The notes: generated by a model from the letters alone, not told the origin. A DNA stretch of 64,000 bases from Natrinema sp. CBA1119 (GCF_002572525.1 NZ_PDBS01000002.1:1-64000), one strand, 5' to 3'; shown: positions 17,887-27,870, numbered from the stretch's first letter. Made by a program: numbers and translations.

Positions 17887-18576
17887 TTAGAACGGGGGCA
17901 ATGAGACCAGGTCGAAGACGACAATGGCGAGATATAGCTGGCCAAGGCCAGCGATAATCATCACTGCACCCGCAATCCGCTTGAGCAGCCCAGAGTAGGC
18001 AGCGAATCGACCGGCGCTGGCGACGAGGCCCATCCCTGTCACGACGGTCAACGAGACCATCAGGACGACGACACTGCTAACGTAGATCCCGAGGAGGATC
18101 ACCGCATCAGTCGTTGACAGCGAGAGCGCGCGGGTGACGATGCTGATGAACAGCGGCGCGACACAGCCGGCCGAGGCAAGCGCGTAGCCGCCGCCAAAGA
18201 TGGCAAAACCGAGTACACTTGAACGCCGCTTCGGGAGTGGGACCGAAAGCGATGGGGCACGATCGATGAGGATCAATACGCCGAACCCAATTAGGAGGAG
18301 CCCGGCTATGCCTTCGAACCACTTGACTGACGACAGCGTTGACTGACCCACCCAGAAGGTCGCTCCAAGCAGGGCCGTAAAGGTAACGAGGACGCCAAGC
18401 CCAGCGAGCAAGCCACGGCTTAGTGCACCACTGAGAGATGCCCGCTCGCCGTCGGTCTGGCTCACGTAATAGCCGACGTAACCTGGCAGTAGCGGGTACG
18501 CACACGGGGAGAAAAACGTCGCGATACCAGTCGACAGCGCGAACACGACTGAGGTAGTAAGCGTCGCGTCGACCAT
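17887..18576 (-). CDS. ccdA: CcdA-type thiol-disulfide transporter
   Basis: 229-aa polytopic membrane protein of the CcdA/DsbD-beta family, with six predicted helices. The two conserved redox Cys are seen in FFSPCAYPLLPGYVGYYVS (helix 1) and ALASAGCVAPLFISIVTRA (helix 4). It passes reducing equivalents from cytoplasmic thioredoxin to extracytoplasmic thiol proteins, here presumably the TlpA-like protein encoded two bases upstream. The operon order SCO, TlpA, CcdA points to maturation of copper or heme sites in a terminal oxidase. Full length. Confidence 0.92.
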   Translation of the reverse strand: MVDATLTTSVVFALSTGIATFFSPCAYPLLPGYVGYYVSQTDGERASLSGALSRGLLAGLGVLVTFTALLGATFWVGQSTLSSVKWFEGIAGLLLIGFGVLILIDRAPSLSVPLPKRRSSVLGFAIFGGGYALASAGCVAPLFISIVTRALSLSTTDAVILLGIYVSSVVVLMVSLTVVTGMGLVASAGRFAAYSGLLKRIAGAVMIIAGLGQLYLAIVVFDLVSLPPF

Positions 18577-18578
18577 CG

Positions 18579-19145
18579 TTATTCTCCCTCGGCACCGTCG
18601 CTCTCGAGTGCTCGTTCAATGCCGTCGACGATCTCGTCCGTGGACTTTCTCCCACCTGCCGACCACTGTACGCGCCCGGAGGCGTCAATTGCAACGGCAT
18701 AAGGAATGCCAGTGATGGCGTACTGGGCGCTCAGTTCCGCGGTCGGATCGATCCCGAGCGTCCAGTTTCCGTTGTGGTCTTTCCACCAGTCGACGACCTT
18801 TGCTTCCGTCACCGAGCGCCCGACCGCTTCGTTCGTGACCGATATGAACAGCACGTCGTCACCGAGCCGATCGTGGGCCTCGATGAGCGCGGGCATCTGC
18901 TCCGAACAGGCGTCACACCACGTTGCGAAGAAGTCGACGAACGTCGGTTGGTTAGTCGCCGGCACACGAACCTCGCCGGCCTCGCTACCAGGTGCCTCTA
19001 TCGTCTCGACTGTGAAGGGGTCGACCGGCTCGCTTTCATCGTCGGATTCGTCGTTGACTGATGGCACGCCGTAGATTGCCACCGCTCCCGCACCGCCGAT
19101 GACGCCCAGACTGCCGATCCCAGCGAGGACGTCACGCCGGCGCAT
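18579..19145 (-). CDS. TlpA-like membrane-anchored thioredoxin
   Basis: 188-aa protein. The N-terminus MRRRDVLAGIGSLGVIGGAG is a Tat-type signal or anchor. The thioredoxin fold follows from about residue 55, with active site FFATWCDACSEQMPAL (WCxxC) and the cis-Pro loop in AITGIPYAVAIDASG. It reduces disulfides or copper sites outside the membrane, receiving electrons from CcdA. The ATG at 19145 directly abuts the SCO stop codon; the CcdA start follows two bases after its own stop, so a tight three-gene operon. Confidence 0.92.
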   Translation of the reverse strand: MRRRDVLAGIGSLGVIGGAGAVAIYGVPSVNDESDDESEPVDPFTVETIEAPGSEAGEVRVPATNQPTFVDFFATWCDACSEQMPALIEAHDRLGDDVLFISVTNEAVGRSVTEAKVVDWWKDHNGNWTLGIDPTAELSAQYAITGIPYAVAIDASGRVQWSAGGRKSTDEIVDGIERALESDGAEGE

Positions 19146-19862
19146 CTACTCTGTCACCACTGTTTCGACATCACCAACGACCGTCGACGGGGCGATGGAG
19201 CTGCCCTTCGGATACGCTCGTTCGACGATCCCACGCTCATTGGCTAGCAAGATCAGGGCGAAGTGGGGAAATATGTACTTGAGGTCCTCGTACTCTTCGG
19301 CATCAGTCTTCTTGAAGGGAAGCCCAATATCCTCAGTCATAATCTCCTTTGCACTGTCGTAGGTCTCCGGTCTGAGGAAATGCCAGTTTTGGGCCTCGGC
19401 GTCGACACCCTGCTCATTGGCAAACGTCCGCAGTTTTGATTCGGTGTCGCGCTCAGGGTCGAATGTCATCTCGAGGAGTGCGATATCGTCGCTGAAGCCC
19501 TCTTCGGCAGCAACTTCCTGAGTACGGCGCAATCGTAGTGTCAGCGCCGGACACACTCCGTCAGGGCAGTTTGTATAGACGAACGTCATCAACACGGCCC
19601 GTTCGCCCTCGAACTGCTCGGTTGAGATTGTTTCGCCAGCCAAGGGATCAGGAAGACTGAGCGCGGGCAATTCGTCGCCGTAACTCGGGTGTGATGCCTC
19701 GCTCAGGTCCCTCTCTGGCGGTTTAAGGATGGTATCGGAGTTGCCTCTGCCTCCGCCTCCGTTTCCGTTTCCGTTATCGCTGCCAAACGTACCTCCAAGA
19801 CAACCAGCAATACTAGTGAGTCCCGTGATTCCGGCTGTGCCGAGATATGTCCGTCGATCCAT
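19146..19862 (-). CDS. SCO1/SenC-like copper chaperone lipoprotein
   Basis: 238-aa protein with Tat signal and lipobox (MDRRTYLGTAGITGLTSIAG then C), a Gly/Asn linker, and a SCO domain. The copper motif is TNCPDGVCPALTLRL, one residue longer between Cys than the classical CPDVCP. A His in QNWHFLRPETY is the likely third ligand. SCO proteins deliver copper to the CuA site of cytochrome oxidase subunit II. First gene of the operon with tlpA-like and ccdA. A fused oxidase subunit I/III gene is at 40347-42824, but no subunit II is in this window. Confidence 0.9.
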   Translation of the reverse strand: MDRRTYLGTAGITGLTSIAGCLGGTFGSDNGNGNGGGGRGNSDTILKPPERDLSEASHPSYGDELPALSLPDPLAGETISTEQFEGERAVLMTFVYTNCPDGVCPALTLRLRRTQEVAAEEGFSDDIALLEMTFDPERDTESKLRTFANEQGVDAEAQNWHFLRPETYDSAKEIMTEDIGLPFKKTDAEEYEDLKYIFPHFALILLANERGIVERAYPKGSSIAPSTVVGDVETVVTE

Positions 19863-20119
19863 ATCTCACCTGTAGAACCAACGGATCAAATGGTCGTTGG
19901 TTCACTTCACGAAAGCGCGGTGTCACAGAACATTTATTTACAGTATTTTAGGGCAAAACCATCCAATCAGTAGACGCAATAGTATAATATAGATTTAATA
20001 AAATGTATGCCATTTTGTGGCTCTTGCGAGGCAGTGGCGACGGACTCCCTATCCAACTATTCTTGGTCGTTATTTCTTCGGCGTTGGTAGTGTCGTCTCG
20101 TTCTATCGGTCGAAGTCGT

Positions 20120-20398
20120 TTCGCCAGTGTTGAGCTGGCAACCTTTGTTGCCTTTGGACACTGGTGTTTGAGGGGGAGTACATTTCGATGCGAGGTAGTT
20201 ATGAAAGTGACTTTGGCCCTCGAGCCACTCTTTGAATTGGTTACTCGAGACCGATTTATGGACTTCGTCAACAAGGTCGTCAATCCATGTTTCGATCTTG
20301 TTGTGCCGGGTCTCTGAATCGTCGAGAACTCCGGGGTAGCGCTGCTCGTAGTCGTTTTCGAGTACTGCTTCCCGAGTCGAGCCTGAGAAGGTCTCCAT
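20120..20398 (-). pseudogene. ArdC-like gene fragment
   Basis: From ATG 20398 the frame gives METFSGSTREAVLENDYEQR, then IETWIDDLVDEVHKSVSSNQ and FKEWLEGQSHFHNY, matching the start of the intact ArdC-like protein at 11254-12192. After HFHNY the match continues in another frame (LKHQCPKATKVA, equal to RQCPNATRVA). The metallopeptidase half is absent. So a truncated and frameshifted paralogue. Confidence 0.8.
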
Positions 20399-20693
20399 CC
20401 CTCAGAGGGTCTCAAAAAATACGGCAATAATCAAGACTTGAAGAATTACTAGTTAGTGAAATTCAAGTATCTATGTTCTAGTTATCATATTGGTTGATTC
20501 TCTATTTCACTAGAAGATGTTGAGAGTCTCTCAGAAACAAGTCCTAAGATGCTCAATCTGAGAACGCTTATAGAGATGGTAATATCCGGATTTACAGCGG
20601 TATTTGCCATATATGGGCCCTTGAGATTATATAGCGACTTCTATTTAACACACGCATATTCAAAATCCTTAGTCTGTAAAATGTGTATTACCG

Positions 20694-22034
20694 ATGACGA
20701 ACCAACAGAATACTCGTCGCCAGTTTCTTGCAGCATCTAGCGCAACTGCATTTGCCGCGATGGCTGGCTGCATGGACCGGGTTAACTCTGCAATTCCGAA
20801 TGTCAACGACGGCAACGGTGGCGACAGTTCGCCGAACGGAAATGAATCTAATTCCGGTAACGACATAGACGAGATCGAATCGCCAGAACTCACGGTCGAG
20901 ACGGAGTACAACAGCCGCGAAAAGTTCAAACAACCCGGCAAGCAACTCGATGACTTCGAGAACCTCGAGCCATGGGAGGTCATTCGGGGATCCGGTGAAG
21001 CCGATCAGAACATTACCTTTGACGGCTCCCAAAGCATCCGACTCTCCGCCAAGAATAGCCAGAATATCACCCTCTCACGCCAGATTGAGAAGACTGATAT
21101 GAGCGACCTCGATGTCTCGATGGCCGTTCGTACCTCAACGCCGTCGAATATCGCCATCGATATCCGACTCGTTGATATCTACGGCGGCTACGCTCACCAT
21201 CAACTTCGATCTGTTACTTACGGGGAATCTGATGTCGACTGGTTCCGGACCTGTCCTGGTGTCTTCGAGCAAAGTTCGATGCCTCTTGAACGGGAAGTTG
21301 TCGAGGAGATCCAGATTATCATTTACAATACTGGTGATGCAGAGGTATGGGTTGACGATCTACGCACTCACAAGAAACCCGACAAGGGATACGTCATTCT
21401 CAGTTGGGACGACGGCACTCCTGACTTCTACGAGCGAGCAAGTCCGCTGCACGATGAGTACGATGTAAATGCCGTTCAAGCGGCCGTCCGACAATGGACG
21501 CGTAATCAGCGTGAGGGAGTCATGACAGTCGCACAACTCAAGGAGCGCCAAGAGGCCGGCGATCAGATCGTCGCTCACGGGACTCATACGCGGCTCGCGG
21601 AGATGGAGGAGAACGATCTTGAGAACGCGCTACGGCGAGATAAGAACTGGGCTGTTCAAAATGAACTTGAGGGCGGTCATTTCCTTGTCTATCCCCACAA
21701 CAGCTTCGACAAGACTGTCCACGATATCGCGTCTAACTACTATTATGCGGGCGGGTTCAACCAGTCTGGTAACGTCAACCTCACTGGTGTCCACGGATTT
21801 GATCCGCTAGCGTTGCCGCGAACAATCGGCAGTAATCTCGATATCGCAACCCGATGTATCGACCTTGCTGCCGAACACCGCCAGTGTACAATCTTGAACT
21901 TTCACGAATTCGGGATAAATAATACAATTGATGAAAACGAGTATGAGAAACTACTTCAGCATATTAATGATACCGACAATGTTGAAGTCATCAATTATGA
22001 CGACCTCTGGAAAATGCGCCGTGCAGGCCACTGA
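20694..22034 (+). CDS. Tat-exported polysaccharide deacetylase-like lipoprotein
   Basis: 446-aa protein. Tat signal with lipobox (TRRQFLAASSATAFAAMAGC), an acidic Asn/Gly linker, a beta-sandwich domain (about 100-225; IDIRLVDIYGGYAHHQLRSV, NTGDAEVWVDDLRTH) and a C-terminal NodB-type deacetylase fold with VILSWDDGTPDFYE (metal Asp pair) and DQIVAHGTHTRLAEM (His pair). It would act on surface or extracellular glycans. Upstream base composition is AT-rich and the gene is monocistronic. A second copy, now dead, was the target of three insertions at 52788-57035; this intact copy shows what that gene encoded. Confidence 0.85.
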   Translation: MTNQQNTRRQFLAASSATAFAAMAGCMDRVNSAIPNVNDGNGGDSSPNGNESNSGNDIDEIESPELTVETEYNSREKFKQPGKQLDDFENLEPWEVIRGSGEADQNITFDGSQSIRLSAKNSQNITLSRQIEKTDMSDLDVSMAVRTSTPSNIAIDIRLVDIYGGYAHHQLRSVTYGESDVDWFRTCPGVFEQSSMPLEREVVEEIQIIIYNTGDAEVWVDDLRTHKKPDKGYVILSWDDGTPDFYERASPLHDEYDVNAVQAAVRQWTRNQREGVMTVAQLKERQEAGDQIVAHGTHTRLAEMEENDLENALRRDKNWAVQNELEGGHFLVYPHNSFDKTVHDIASNYYYAGGFNQSGNVNLTGVHGFDPLALPRTIGSNLDIATRCIDLAAEHRQCTILNFHEFGINNTIDENEYEKLLQHINDTDNVEVINYDDLWKMRRAGH

Positions 22035-22274
22035 CCAATACTCAACACTTCACAAAACCGGTTAATTGAGATCTCGGTTTATTATGAAGGTGCTATCAAA
22101 TAGCAGCAAGTAGGCATGTTAAAACTTTAGTCCGCATAGTTTCACCGCGCGGTAACACTCTTTTCGAGGGCCAACCTGGTAAGAAGTCATTCTGTCTTTG
22201 CTGCGTCAATCATTTCCTGTGGATACCATCTCTTTCTACGCTACTAACCCAAATCAACACGGAACGTCAAGGAA

Positions 22275-22478
22275 TTAGTAATTACTAGGATCAGTGTCTT
22301 TTATTACCATCCCAATGAGAGTGATCGTGAAGAGTAGGGAGACCCCTGCAGTCCCCTTAACGATCAAATTGAACATTGGAGATCCGGCAGGATCTGAAAG
22401 TGTAATATACATTGTCACCATCAGAAAGCCAAGGAGCAACATTACTACAACCATGGCATCACCAAGTGTCTTATTCAT
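22275..22478 (-). CDS. Two-helix membrane micro-protein
   Basis: 67-aa protein with two hydrophobic helices (AMVVVMLLLGFLMVTMYITL and GVSLLFTITLIGMVI) and a short polar tail (KDTDPSNY). AT-rich, isolated. No family recognised; the hydrophobic pattern and clean start support a real gene but not strongly. Confidence 0.45.
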   Translation of the reverse strand: MNKTLGDAMVVVMLLLGFLMVTMYITLSDPAGSPMFNLIVKGTAGVSLLFTITLIGMVIKDTDPSNY

Positions 22479-22715
22479 ATATTAAGGATCTTTGTCGAAC
22501 AGTATAAGTCAACCGAATCTTGAGAGATGGTACAATCACTATTGAGTTCGCCACACATGTAATAATTGAAATAACTACGGGTGAATATGAACTTATAAAC
22601 TGTAAGCATCCATCTTGTGGATTAAATATCTCAAGTTACAGCTAAATATGCAAGGGCGAACTGAATGGCGTTGTACACACCGTGAATAAGTGATGGTACG
22701 ATAATATAACCATCT

Positions 22716-22816
22716 TATTCCGCCGAATAGCACTCGCTGAGCGGATCTACGGGCCACATGGCCAAACGCGCACTACGACCTTCTCGCTTCTCAAACTGGC
22801 CTAACTAGACACTGCC
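22716..22816 (-). mobile_element. IS6-family end fragment
   Basis: Matches the last 100 bases of the IS6 copies at 14100-14195 and 16790-16885: ATTCCGCCGAATAGCACTCG here, then CTCAAACTGGCCTAACTAGA and the end at ACTGCC. No transposase remains. Confidence 0.8.
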
Positions 22817-23060
22817 CTGAAGACCATTACACCAGGATACACGAGATAACTGCCGTCTAACGGGAGTACTTGCCAGCGCTTGAAGCCATGTTCACGTGAT
22901 CTCCCGTAAATGAGGGCAGCATACAGTGCTGCATCAGCGCGACAAACGCCAGGTTCACCCAGAAGAGGTGAAAATTACGTGCGACACTGACTCCGGAATG
23001 TAATCACCAGTGGCATAACGGTTTTCCAGCCACCCGCCGAATATCGAGGAGATTGCTACC

Positions 23061-23792
23061 GTGGCCACAACCTATCTGACGGCACTGCTCTTGAGTTCGC
23101 TGCCCGCCCTCGGGAATACCTTCGGCGGCCTCGTCGCCGAGCGGTTTGAAATTTCAGAAAAGGCCCTCAGCCTCGCACTACACCTCGCAGCCGGAATCGT
23201 TCTCGCAGTCGTCGGCATTGAACTCATTCCGACGGCCATCGAAGCAGACCCGCCATGGCTCGTCCTAATTGTGTTCCTAGCTGGGGGCGTCTTCTCAATC
23301 GGTCTCGACCGAGTCACAGATCTGATAGCCAGCCGGACAGGTGGAGAAGCCAATGCCGGTGCGTGGGGAATCTACGCTGGCGTCGCCGTTGACCTCTTCA
23401 GTGATGGTGTGATGATCGGTGCCGGCTCGACGATCAGTCTCAGCCTCGGACTCCTGCTCGCACTCGGGCAGGTTCCCGCCGACGTCCCGGAGGGGTTCGC
23501 GACGATTGCCACCTTCAAAGCGAAAGGAATCCCGCGTCGAACCCGAGTATTGTTGTCCCTGTCGTTTGCACTCCCGATCTTCCTCGGCGTCACGGTCGGC
23601 TACTGGCTCGTCCGTGGACGACCGGCGATCGTCAAACTCGGCCTCCTCGCGTTTACGGCTGGAATCCTGCTGTCGGTGGCCGTTGAGGAAATTATTCCGG
23701 AGTCCCACAAGGGAGATGAAGCACGTCTGGCTGCCGTCGCCCTCGTTGGTGGCTTCGCCCTCTTCACACTTATTTCGGTCTATCTGGGATAG
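23061..23792 (+). CDS. ZIP-family metal transporter
   Basis: 243-aa membrane protein (GTG start 23061) with eight predicted helices. ZIP features: helix 2 HLAAGIVLAVVGIELIPTAI, helix 4 VPADVPEGFATIATFKAKGI and helix 5-6 region AVEEIIPESHKGDE. The usual HNxPEG of helix 4 reads ADVPEG, so the first metal-binding His is an Asp here. ZIP proteins bring zinc or other divalent metals into the cytoplasm. Alone in its transcript, it fits a window rich in metal proteins. Confidence 0.85.
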   Translation: MATTYLTALLLSSLPALGNTFGGLVAERFEISEKALSLALHLAAGIVLAVVGIELIPTAIEADPPWLVLIVFLAGGVFSIGLDRVTDLIASRTGGEANAGAWGIYAGVAVDLFSDGVMIGAGSTISLSLGLLLALGQVPADVPEGFATIATFKAKGIPRRTRVLLSLSFALPIFLGVTVGYWLVRGRPAIVKLGLLAFTAGILLSVAVEEIIPESHKGDEARLAAVALVGGFALFTLISVYLG

Positions 23793-24048
23793 CGTTATTC
23801 CTCTTTAGATACCGTCCTTCCGAGGGCGGAAGAACCAGTGGAAGATTCAGCGGATGATGGTCACACCTTGCCATGAATTGCTGGCCTCTCGGACATCCAC
23901 CAATCTGATGCGATCTATAGGTCGCTTTAGACGGATGTCCCAAGTAAGAGAGAATGAGACGTCACGAACTTTGTTTGCCAGCCACTACCCAGTGTCAGGA
24001 TATGCTCTGGGCAAAGAGAACTTCCCCCACGCGGCCGTACCTCCACGC

Positions 24049-24396
24049 ATGACAACGACTGAGGAACTGGCCAAGTTCGTTCAGGACGTGACTATCGACG
24101 GGTTCTCGGCGGACACGCGAGAGGAACTAAAAATGCGGGTGCTCGATTCAGCCGGCACCGGGATCGACGCGCTCGGCCACGAACCGGTGGACATCGTCCA
24201 CCGGACGGTCCAGCGTGCAAACCCAGGTACAGACTGTACGCTGTGGGGGCACGGCTAGACCGCGTCACCGGTCGGCGCCGCAATGTACAACACGGCGGGC
24301 ACCAGATTCGACGAGGACCGCTGTGACGATGTCGTCGCAACGATCAGGGATTTTGAGTCGCATACCGTCGACTACCTTGTCAACCTGCTTGCGTAG
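24049..24396 (+). pseudogene. MmgE/PrpD-like gene, internally deleted
   Basis: Starts ATG 24049 with a MmgE/PrpD N-terminus (TTTEELAKFVQDVTIDGFSA, LKMRVLDSAGTGIDALGHEP), has an in-frame TAG at 24256-24258, resumes with TASPVGAAMYNTA, then jumps to what looks like the C-terminal end (DDVVATIRDFESHTVDYLVN) and stops at 24394-24396. The family is 450-500 aa; about three quarters is missing. Followed by a dead ComA-like gene. Confidence 0.7.
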
Positions 24397-24537
24397 GGCG
24401 TTGCACGGCTCGTTGAACAGGACTTGTCAGACTGTTCGCGTCGCTAGGTCTTTGGGAGGTGACGGCCCTCAAGATCCGATTGAGCTGGCCGTTGCCCCAC
24501 TCACTAAGGACACGGAGACCAAATCTACTACCGCATT

Positions 24538-25232
24538 ATGGTCGATCGCACCTTCGAGTTCTTGCACCACAACGAACGCGAGGAGAAGCCATGAGAGAAA
24601 GGAATCTCGGAGATCCGGGGTCCGTACTACGACCTGATGGGGCCATGCGAGCTACAGGACATCCTGGAGACGATGGGGCAGTACGTGGACATCTACAAGT
24701 TCAGTGGCGGGTCGTTTGCGCTGATGCTAGAGGAGGCCGAACGGCTCGGGTTCGACATCGTCGAGCTATCGAGTGGATTCCTCGTTATCGGAACCGACGA
24801 CATGGTGCGGATGACGGAGATTGTCGCCGAAGACTGCGAATCGACCCGAAGCCGGAGATCAACGTTCAGTTCGGAGCTGGCGGCGCTACCGATCTGATCC
24901 TCGAGGAGCAGGGCCAGCAGGATTCTAAGCAGGCCATCGAGGAGGGCCGTCGCCACCTAGAGGCGGGCGCGACCTCCTGATGGTCGAAGCCGAAGGTATT
25001 ACCGAGGAGGTCACCGGATGGCGAACCGACGTCGCCTACCAGATCGCAAATGAACTTGGGATCGAGAACCTCGTGTTTGAGGCGCCGGGACCAAAGATGT
25101 TCGAGTAGTACATCAAGAACTTCGGGCCCGAGATTAACCTGTTCGTAGATAATTCCCAGATTTTCGAACTGGAGTGCATGTGGTCCGGCCTCTGGGGGAA
25201 GGCGACTACCTGGGGTCGCACCGTCACCTAGA
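24538..25232 (+). pseudogene. Phosphosulfolactate synthase (ComA-like) pseudogene
   Basis: Clear ComA similarity: FEFLHHNEREEKP, then TGA (24592-24594) where an Arg is expected, EIRGPYYDLMGPCELQDILE, YVDIYKFSGGSFALM, an internal deletion of about 40 codons, LGFDIVELSSGFLVIG, then after a frameshift PEINVQFGAGGATDLILEEQ, LLMVEAEGITEEVTGWRTDV, a TAG at 25106-25108 where family members have Trp (FE-stop-YIKNFGPEINLF), and CMWSGLWGK near the end. ComA condenses phosphoenolpyruvate with sulfite in coenzyme M or sulfolactate metabolism. With two stops, a deletion and a frameshift it is dead. Confidence 0.85.
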
Positions 25233-25603
25233 AGGGCGACCGCGAGTAGCTGAGCTACAGGTTAAGAGTCATTGAGTTGCTGGATATGTTCCGTGTCTCG
25301 GAGCTTTCTTCTTTCGAAGATTAAGCCGAGCAGCGGCGAACACTACTGGGTCTCGTATAACTCGTTCCGTAGCCCTCTCTAATGAAGCAAATCTCCATTG
25401 TTCAGTGGGGGATAGTTTTCAAATAGGCCTCCTGAGTAGTTCTTCAAGCGAAATTGATTAGGATGGAAAGTAATTAGTCACGCTCAAACGAACTGCCACG
25501 TTCGAGAGCCAGTTCGAATTAATGGCGCCGCTCGAGGTCGAGATTTCCACATGAACGAGGGTAATCTTCCGGTTGCGATCGATGAGACAAGCGACCAACT
25601 AGG
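25233..25603. other. Gap with a possible minus-strand coding remnant
   Basis: On the minus strand at about 25275-25395 one frame reads ASLERATERVIRDPVVFAAA then RLNLRKKKAPRHGTYPATQ and stops. It looks protein-like, but there is no start and no family. Otherwise nothing supported. Confidence 0.3.
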
Positions 25604-25798
25604 GTGGAAGGCCATGACGCCCACGGCCACAAGTTTATTCTCTGCTCTGCCACGGTCGAATGGGTTGTGGACCACTCATCGATCGATGCCGTTGACGTCA
25701 CATTCGCGGCGGCACCCTCCAACGCCGACTGGACCGATGAGCATCTCCCCGCCCTCGAGCCGGTCAGTGAACGCCTCATCCTCTCAACGGTGACATGA
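25604..25798 (+). CDS. Possible small protein or gene remnant
   Basis: 64-codon frame from GTG 25604: VEGHDAHGHKFILCSATVEW, then SSIDAVDVTFAAAPSNADWT and ERLILSTVT. Acidic haloarchaeal composition supports translation. Upstream, a protein-like stretch in another frame (MNEGNLPVAIDETSDQLGW) could be its lost N-terminus, making this a frameshifted gene. No family recognised. Confidence 0.35.
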   Translation: MEGHDAHGHKFILCSATVEWVVDHSSIDAVDVTFAAAPSNADWTDEHLPALEPVSERLILSTVT

Positions 25799-26030
25799 TG
25801 GAGGAGTACTGAAAGTCATCACGGTTGATCCGTTCTGGCTCATAGTAGACGTTTCCCATCTCCGGGTCAAGGAGCCTATATCAATGATCTCGACGTGGCA
25901 TCTATCGAGATCCTCTTGCTCAGCCAGTTCGATGACACCTTCAACGGAAGACTGGGCGTACGTCTCCGCAACGTACGCTTGGTCATGACATCGTCGACTC
26001 TTGTGCAACCGGGGCTAGGGTCGACCTTGA
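25790..26030 (-). pseudogene. Decayed unknown gene
   Basis: Minus strand reads DQAYVAETYAQSSVEGVIEL then AEQEDLDRCHVEIIDI, and continues in another frame as YRLLDPEMGNVYYEPERINR followed by DD. One indel near 25880 separates the halves. No start codon of good quality and no family recognised. Confidence 0.4.
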
Positions 26031-26206
26031 ACTTGCCACTGATCACCTGTTTCTAGCCCTTCCGTCCTTCAAAGGGGTTCAGGGCCCTCCACCCCGTATT
26101 GGCCATTTAGTATCTTCGCGACACCGCATCTGTACTTTCATCTGGACTTGACTGCTCTGCAAGAGACGGGTGTTCTCTTATCCTTCTTGACTACAAAGTA
26201 GAATTG

Positions 26207-26743
26207 ATGACACAAGATCAGAAGATTTCCAGACGGCGGCTGTTCAAATTAGCAGGTGTCGCGACATCGACGGCGCTCGTCGCCGGTTGTGGTGGCGGTG
26301 GTAATGGCGGTGGTAATGGTGGCGGTGGTAATGGTGGCGGTGGAAGCGACGGTTACGAAATTGAACCCGGAACGCAACTTGATTTCAGCGGTCAAACGAG
26401 TTACTGGGAAGGTCTTGCCCCATCCTCAATCGAGGGCGAGCAGAATCCGACGCTTATCCTTCAGGAGGGTGAGGATTATACGATCGGCTGGTCGGAAGGC
26501 GATGGTGCCGCCCACAATATGCAGATTCGGAACAGCAACGACGAAGTCATCGATGACCTCACGACGGGTGAACCGGTCTCAGACCCCGGTGACGGTCTAT
26601 TCTTCGATTTCACGGCTAGCAGTGAGATGGTCAGATACCGCTGTGAACCACACCCCCAAATGGAAGGGGACCTCCAGATCCAAGGTGGTGGCAGCGGTGG
26701 CAACGAAACTGGCGGTAACCAGAGTAACGAAACCAGCGAGTGA
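26207..26743 (+). CDS. Tat-exported cupredoxin lipoprotein, paralogue 2
   Basis: 178-aa paralogue of the protein at 10032-10628. Tat signal with lipobox (SRRRLFKLAGVATSTALVAG then C), Gly-rich linker with GGGN repeats, and the same cupredoxin domain (FSGQTSYWEGLAPSSIEGEQ). Copper ligands are His in GAAHNMQIRN and Cys-His-Met in RYRCEPHPQM. It should be an extracellular membrane-bound electron carrier or copper-binding protein. The ATG at 26207 was chosen over TTG 26204. Its tail has only a few NETGG/NQSN sequons. The two copies are about 16 kb apart, so not a fresh tandem duplication. Confidence 0.88.
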   Translation: MTQDQKISRRRLFKLAGVATSTALVAGCGGGGNGGGNGGGGNGGGGSDGYEIEPGTQLDFSGQTSYWEGLAPSSIEGEQNPTLILQEGEDYTIGWSEGDGAAHNMQIRNSNDEVIDDLTTGEPVSDPGDGLFFDFTASSEMVRYRCEPHPQMEGDLQIQGGGSGGNETGGNQSNETSE

Positions 26744-27481
26744 AGTCCTTTGATGGTCGAGCATCTCCCGATATTAAAACTGGGAACTGTCAGTGGACGA
26801 GTTCGTCGTATTGCTCAACTTGCCCAAGTATATCTGAATAGTAGTTGCAGATCAGGGCCAGTCCAGGAAGATCAGTCTTTTCGTGATGGAGCACCCATGC
26901 GACCATTCCATTCCACAATTTTAATCTAACATAACTCAGTAATCAATCAGCATTAACTCTCCTCTGAGAATGGTGTTCGTCACCGTCCGGGCCGTGTACC
27001 AGGTTTCCGGAACGCTGAGCTCCAGTCGTGGCCCATCAGACACAACGGACAGGGAGATCTCCCGCAGATGGATCTCCACCGCAAGGACCGCTCATAGCCT
27101 AGAAGCAGGCTGTATACCCAAATATTACCTCTGATAGTGGTCACCGTGATTGAAAGGAAGATCGTTCTCACGCTGAAAGCGGTGATGTGCGGCAATTGTC
27201 TTATATCAGAATCAGTCTTCTAGCTATTGCCACAAGTTTCTTAACATCTGATCTAACAGTTTAATTCAGACCTGCTAGCTAACTTTCGACAGCGGCGGGA
27301 CCGGGGTAGATTATGATGGCAGAGACGGTGGTGGCGATGATCCCCGTCAAACCCCGGCAGAGATACGGACATCTTTAACTGCAATATTTATAGTGCCTAC
27401 AACAGCATGGCCTATTTCCGTAGTCCCAACCAAGATGTTCCTGGCACGAACGAGACGGATCCTTCCTACGAAGGATCATGA
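26744..27481. other. Gap without a supported gene
   Basis: About 740 bases. Short frames exist in all phases but none shows a protein-like pattern or known family. Possibly decayed sequence upstream of the PiT-like remnant. Confidence 0.4.
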
Positions 27482-27718
27482 GTGACCCACTTGTGGATAA
27501 GTTCTACTGCTATATTGACGCTTCTGGTGACCGCACTCACCAGCCTCTTCATGGCATGGATTATCGGTGCTGGTACAAGTAGATTGATACCCTTTGCTCC
27601 GGCACTGGTGACGGCGTCACCGCTTGCAAGATGGGGGTACGTTCTTGTGTGGATCTCTCACTCGTCGGTTCTATGGCGTCACATAGGGTTTACCGTGATT
27701 GACGCCATGCTGCTCTGA
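27482..27718 (+). pseudogene. Possible phosphate-permease (PiT) N-terminal remnant
   Basis: 78-codon frame whose first half, LTLLVTALTSLFMAWIIGAG then TSRLIPFAPAL, resembles the first helix and signature loop of PiT-type phosphate permeases (MAW-IGAG-S...PFAPAV). After that the sequence loses the family pattern and ends. If right, only about 40 residues of a roughly 400-aa protein remain. Confidence 0.4.
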
Positions 27719-27870
27719 GTAGTGCCAAACATTAGATGGTATTCATATGGTTGGTAGTGAGTTTCTATCTAGACGAGGACTATGACGTGATAAGGTACGG
27801 GTCTCTGCATTATCGGACTTTCGAAAACTGCACCAAAAGCACTATCCTGCGGAGACTCCAACGGCCGCCC

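Noticed and set aside
20549..20740. 63-codon frame before the deacetylase gene
   Set aside because: Overlaps the start of the real gene and has no domain; lies in its AT-rich promoter region.
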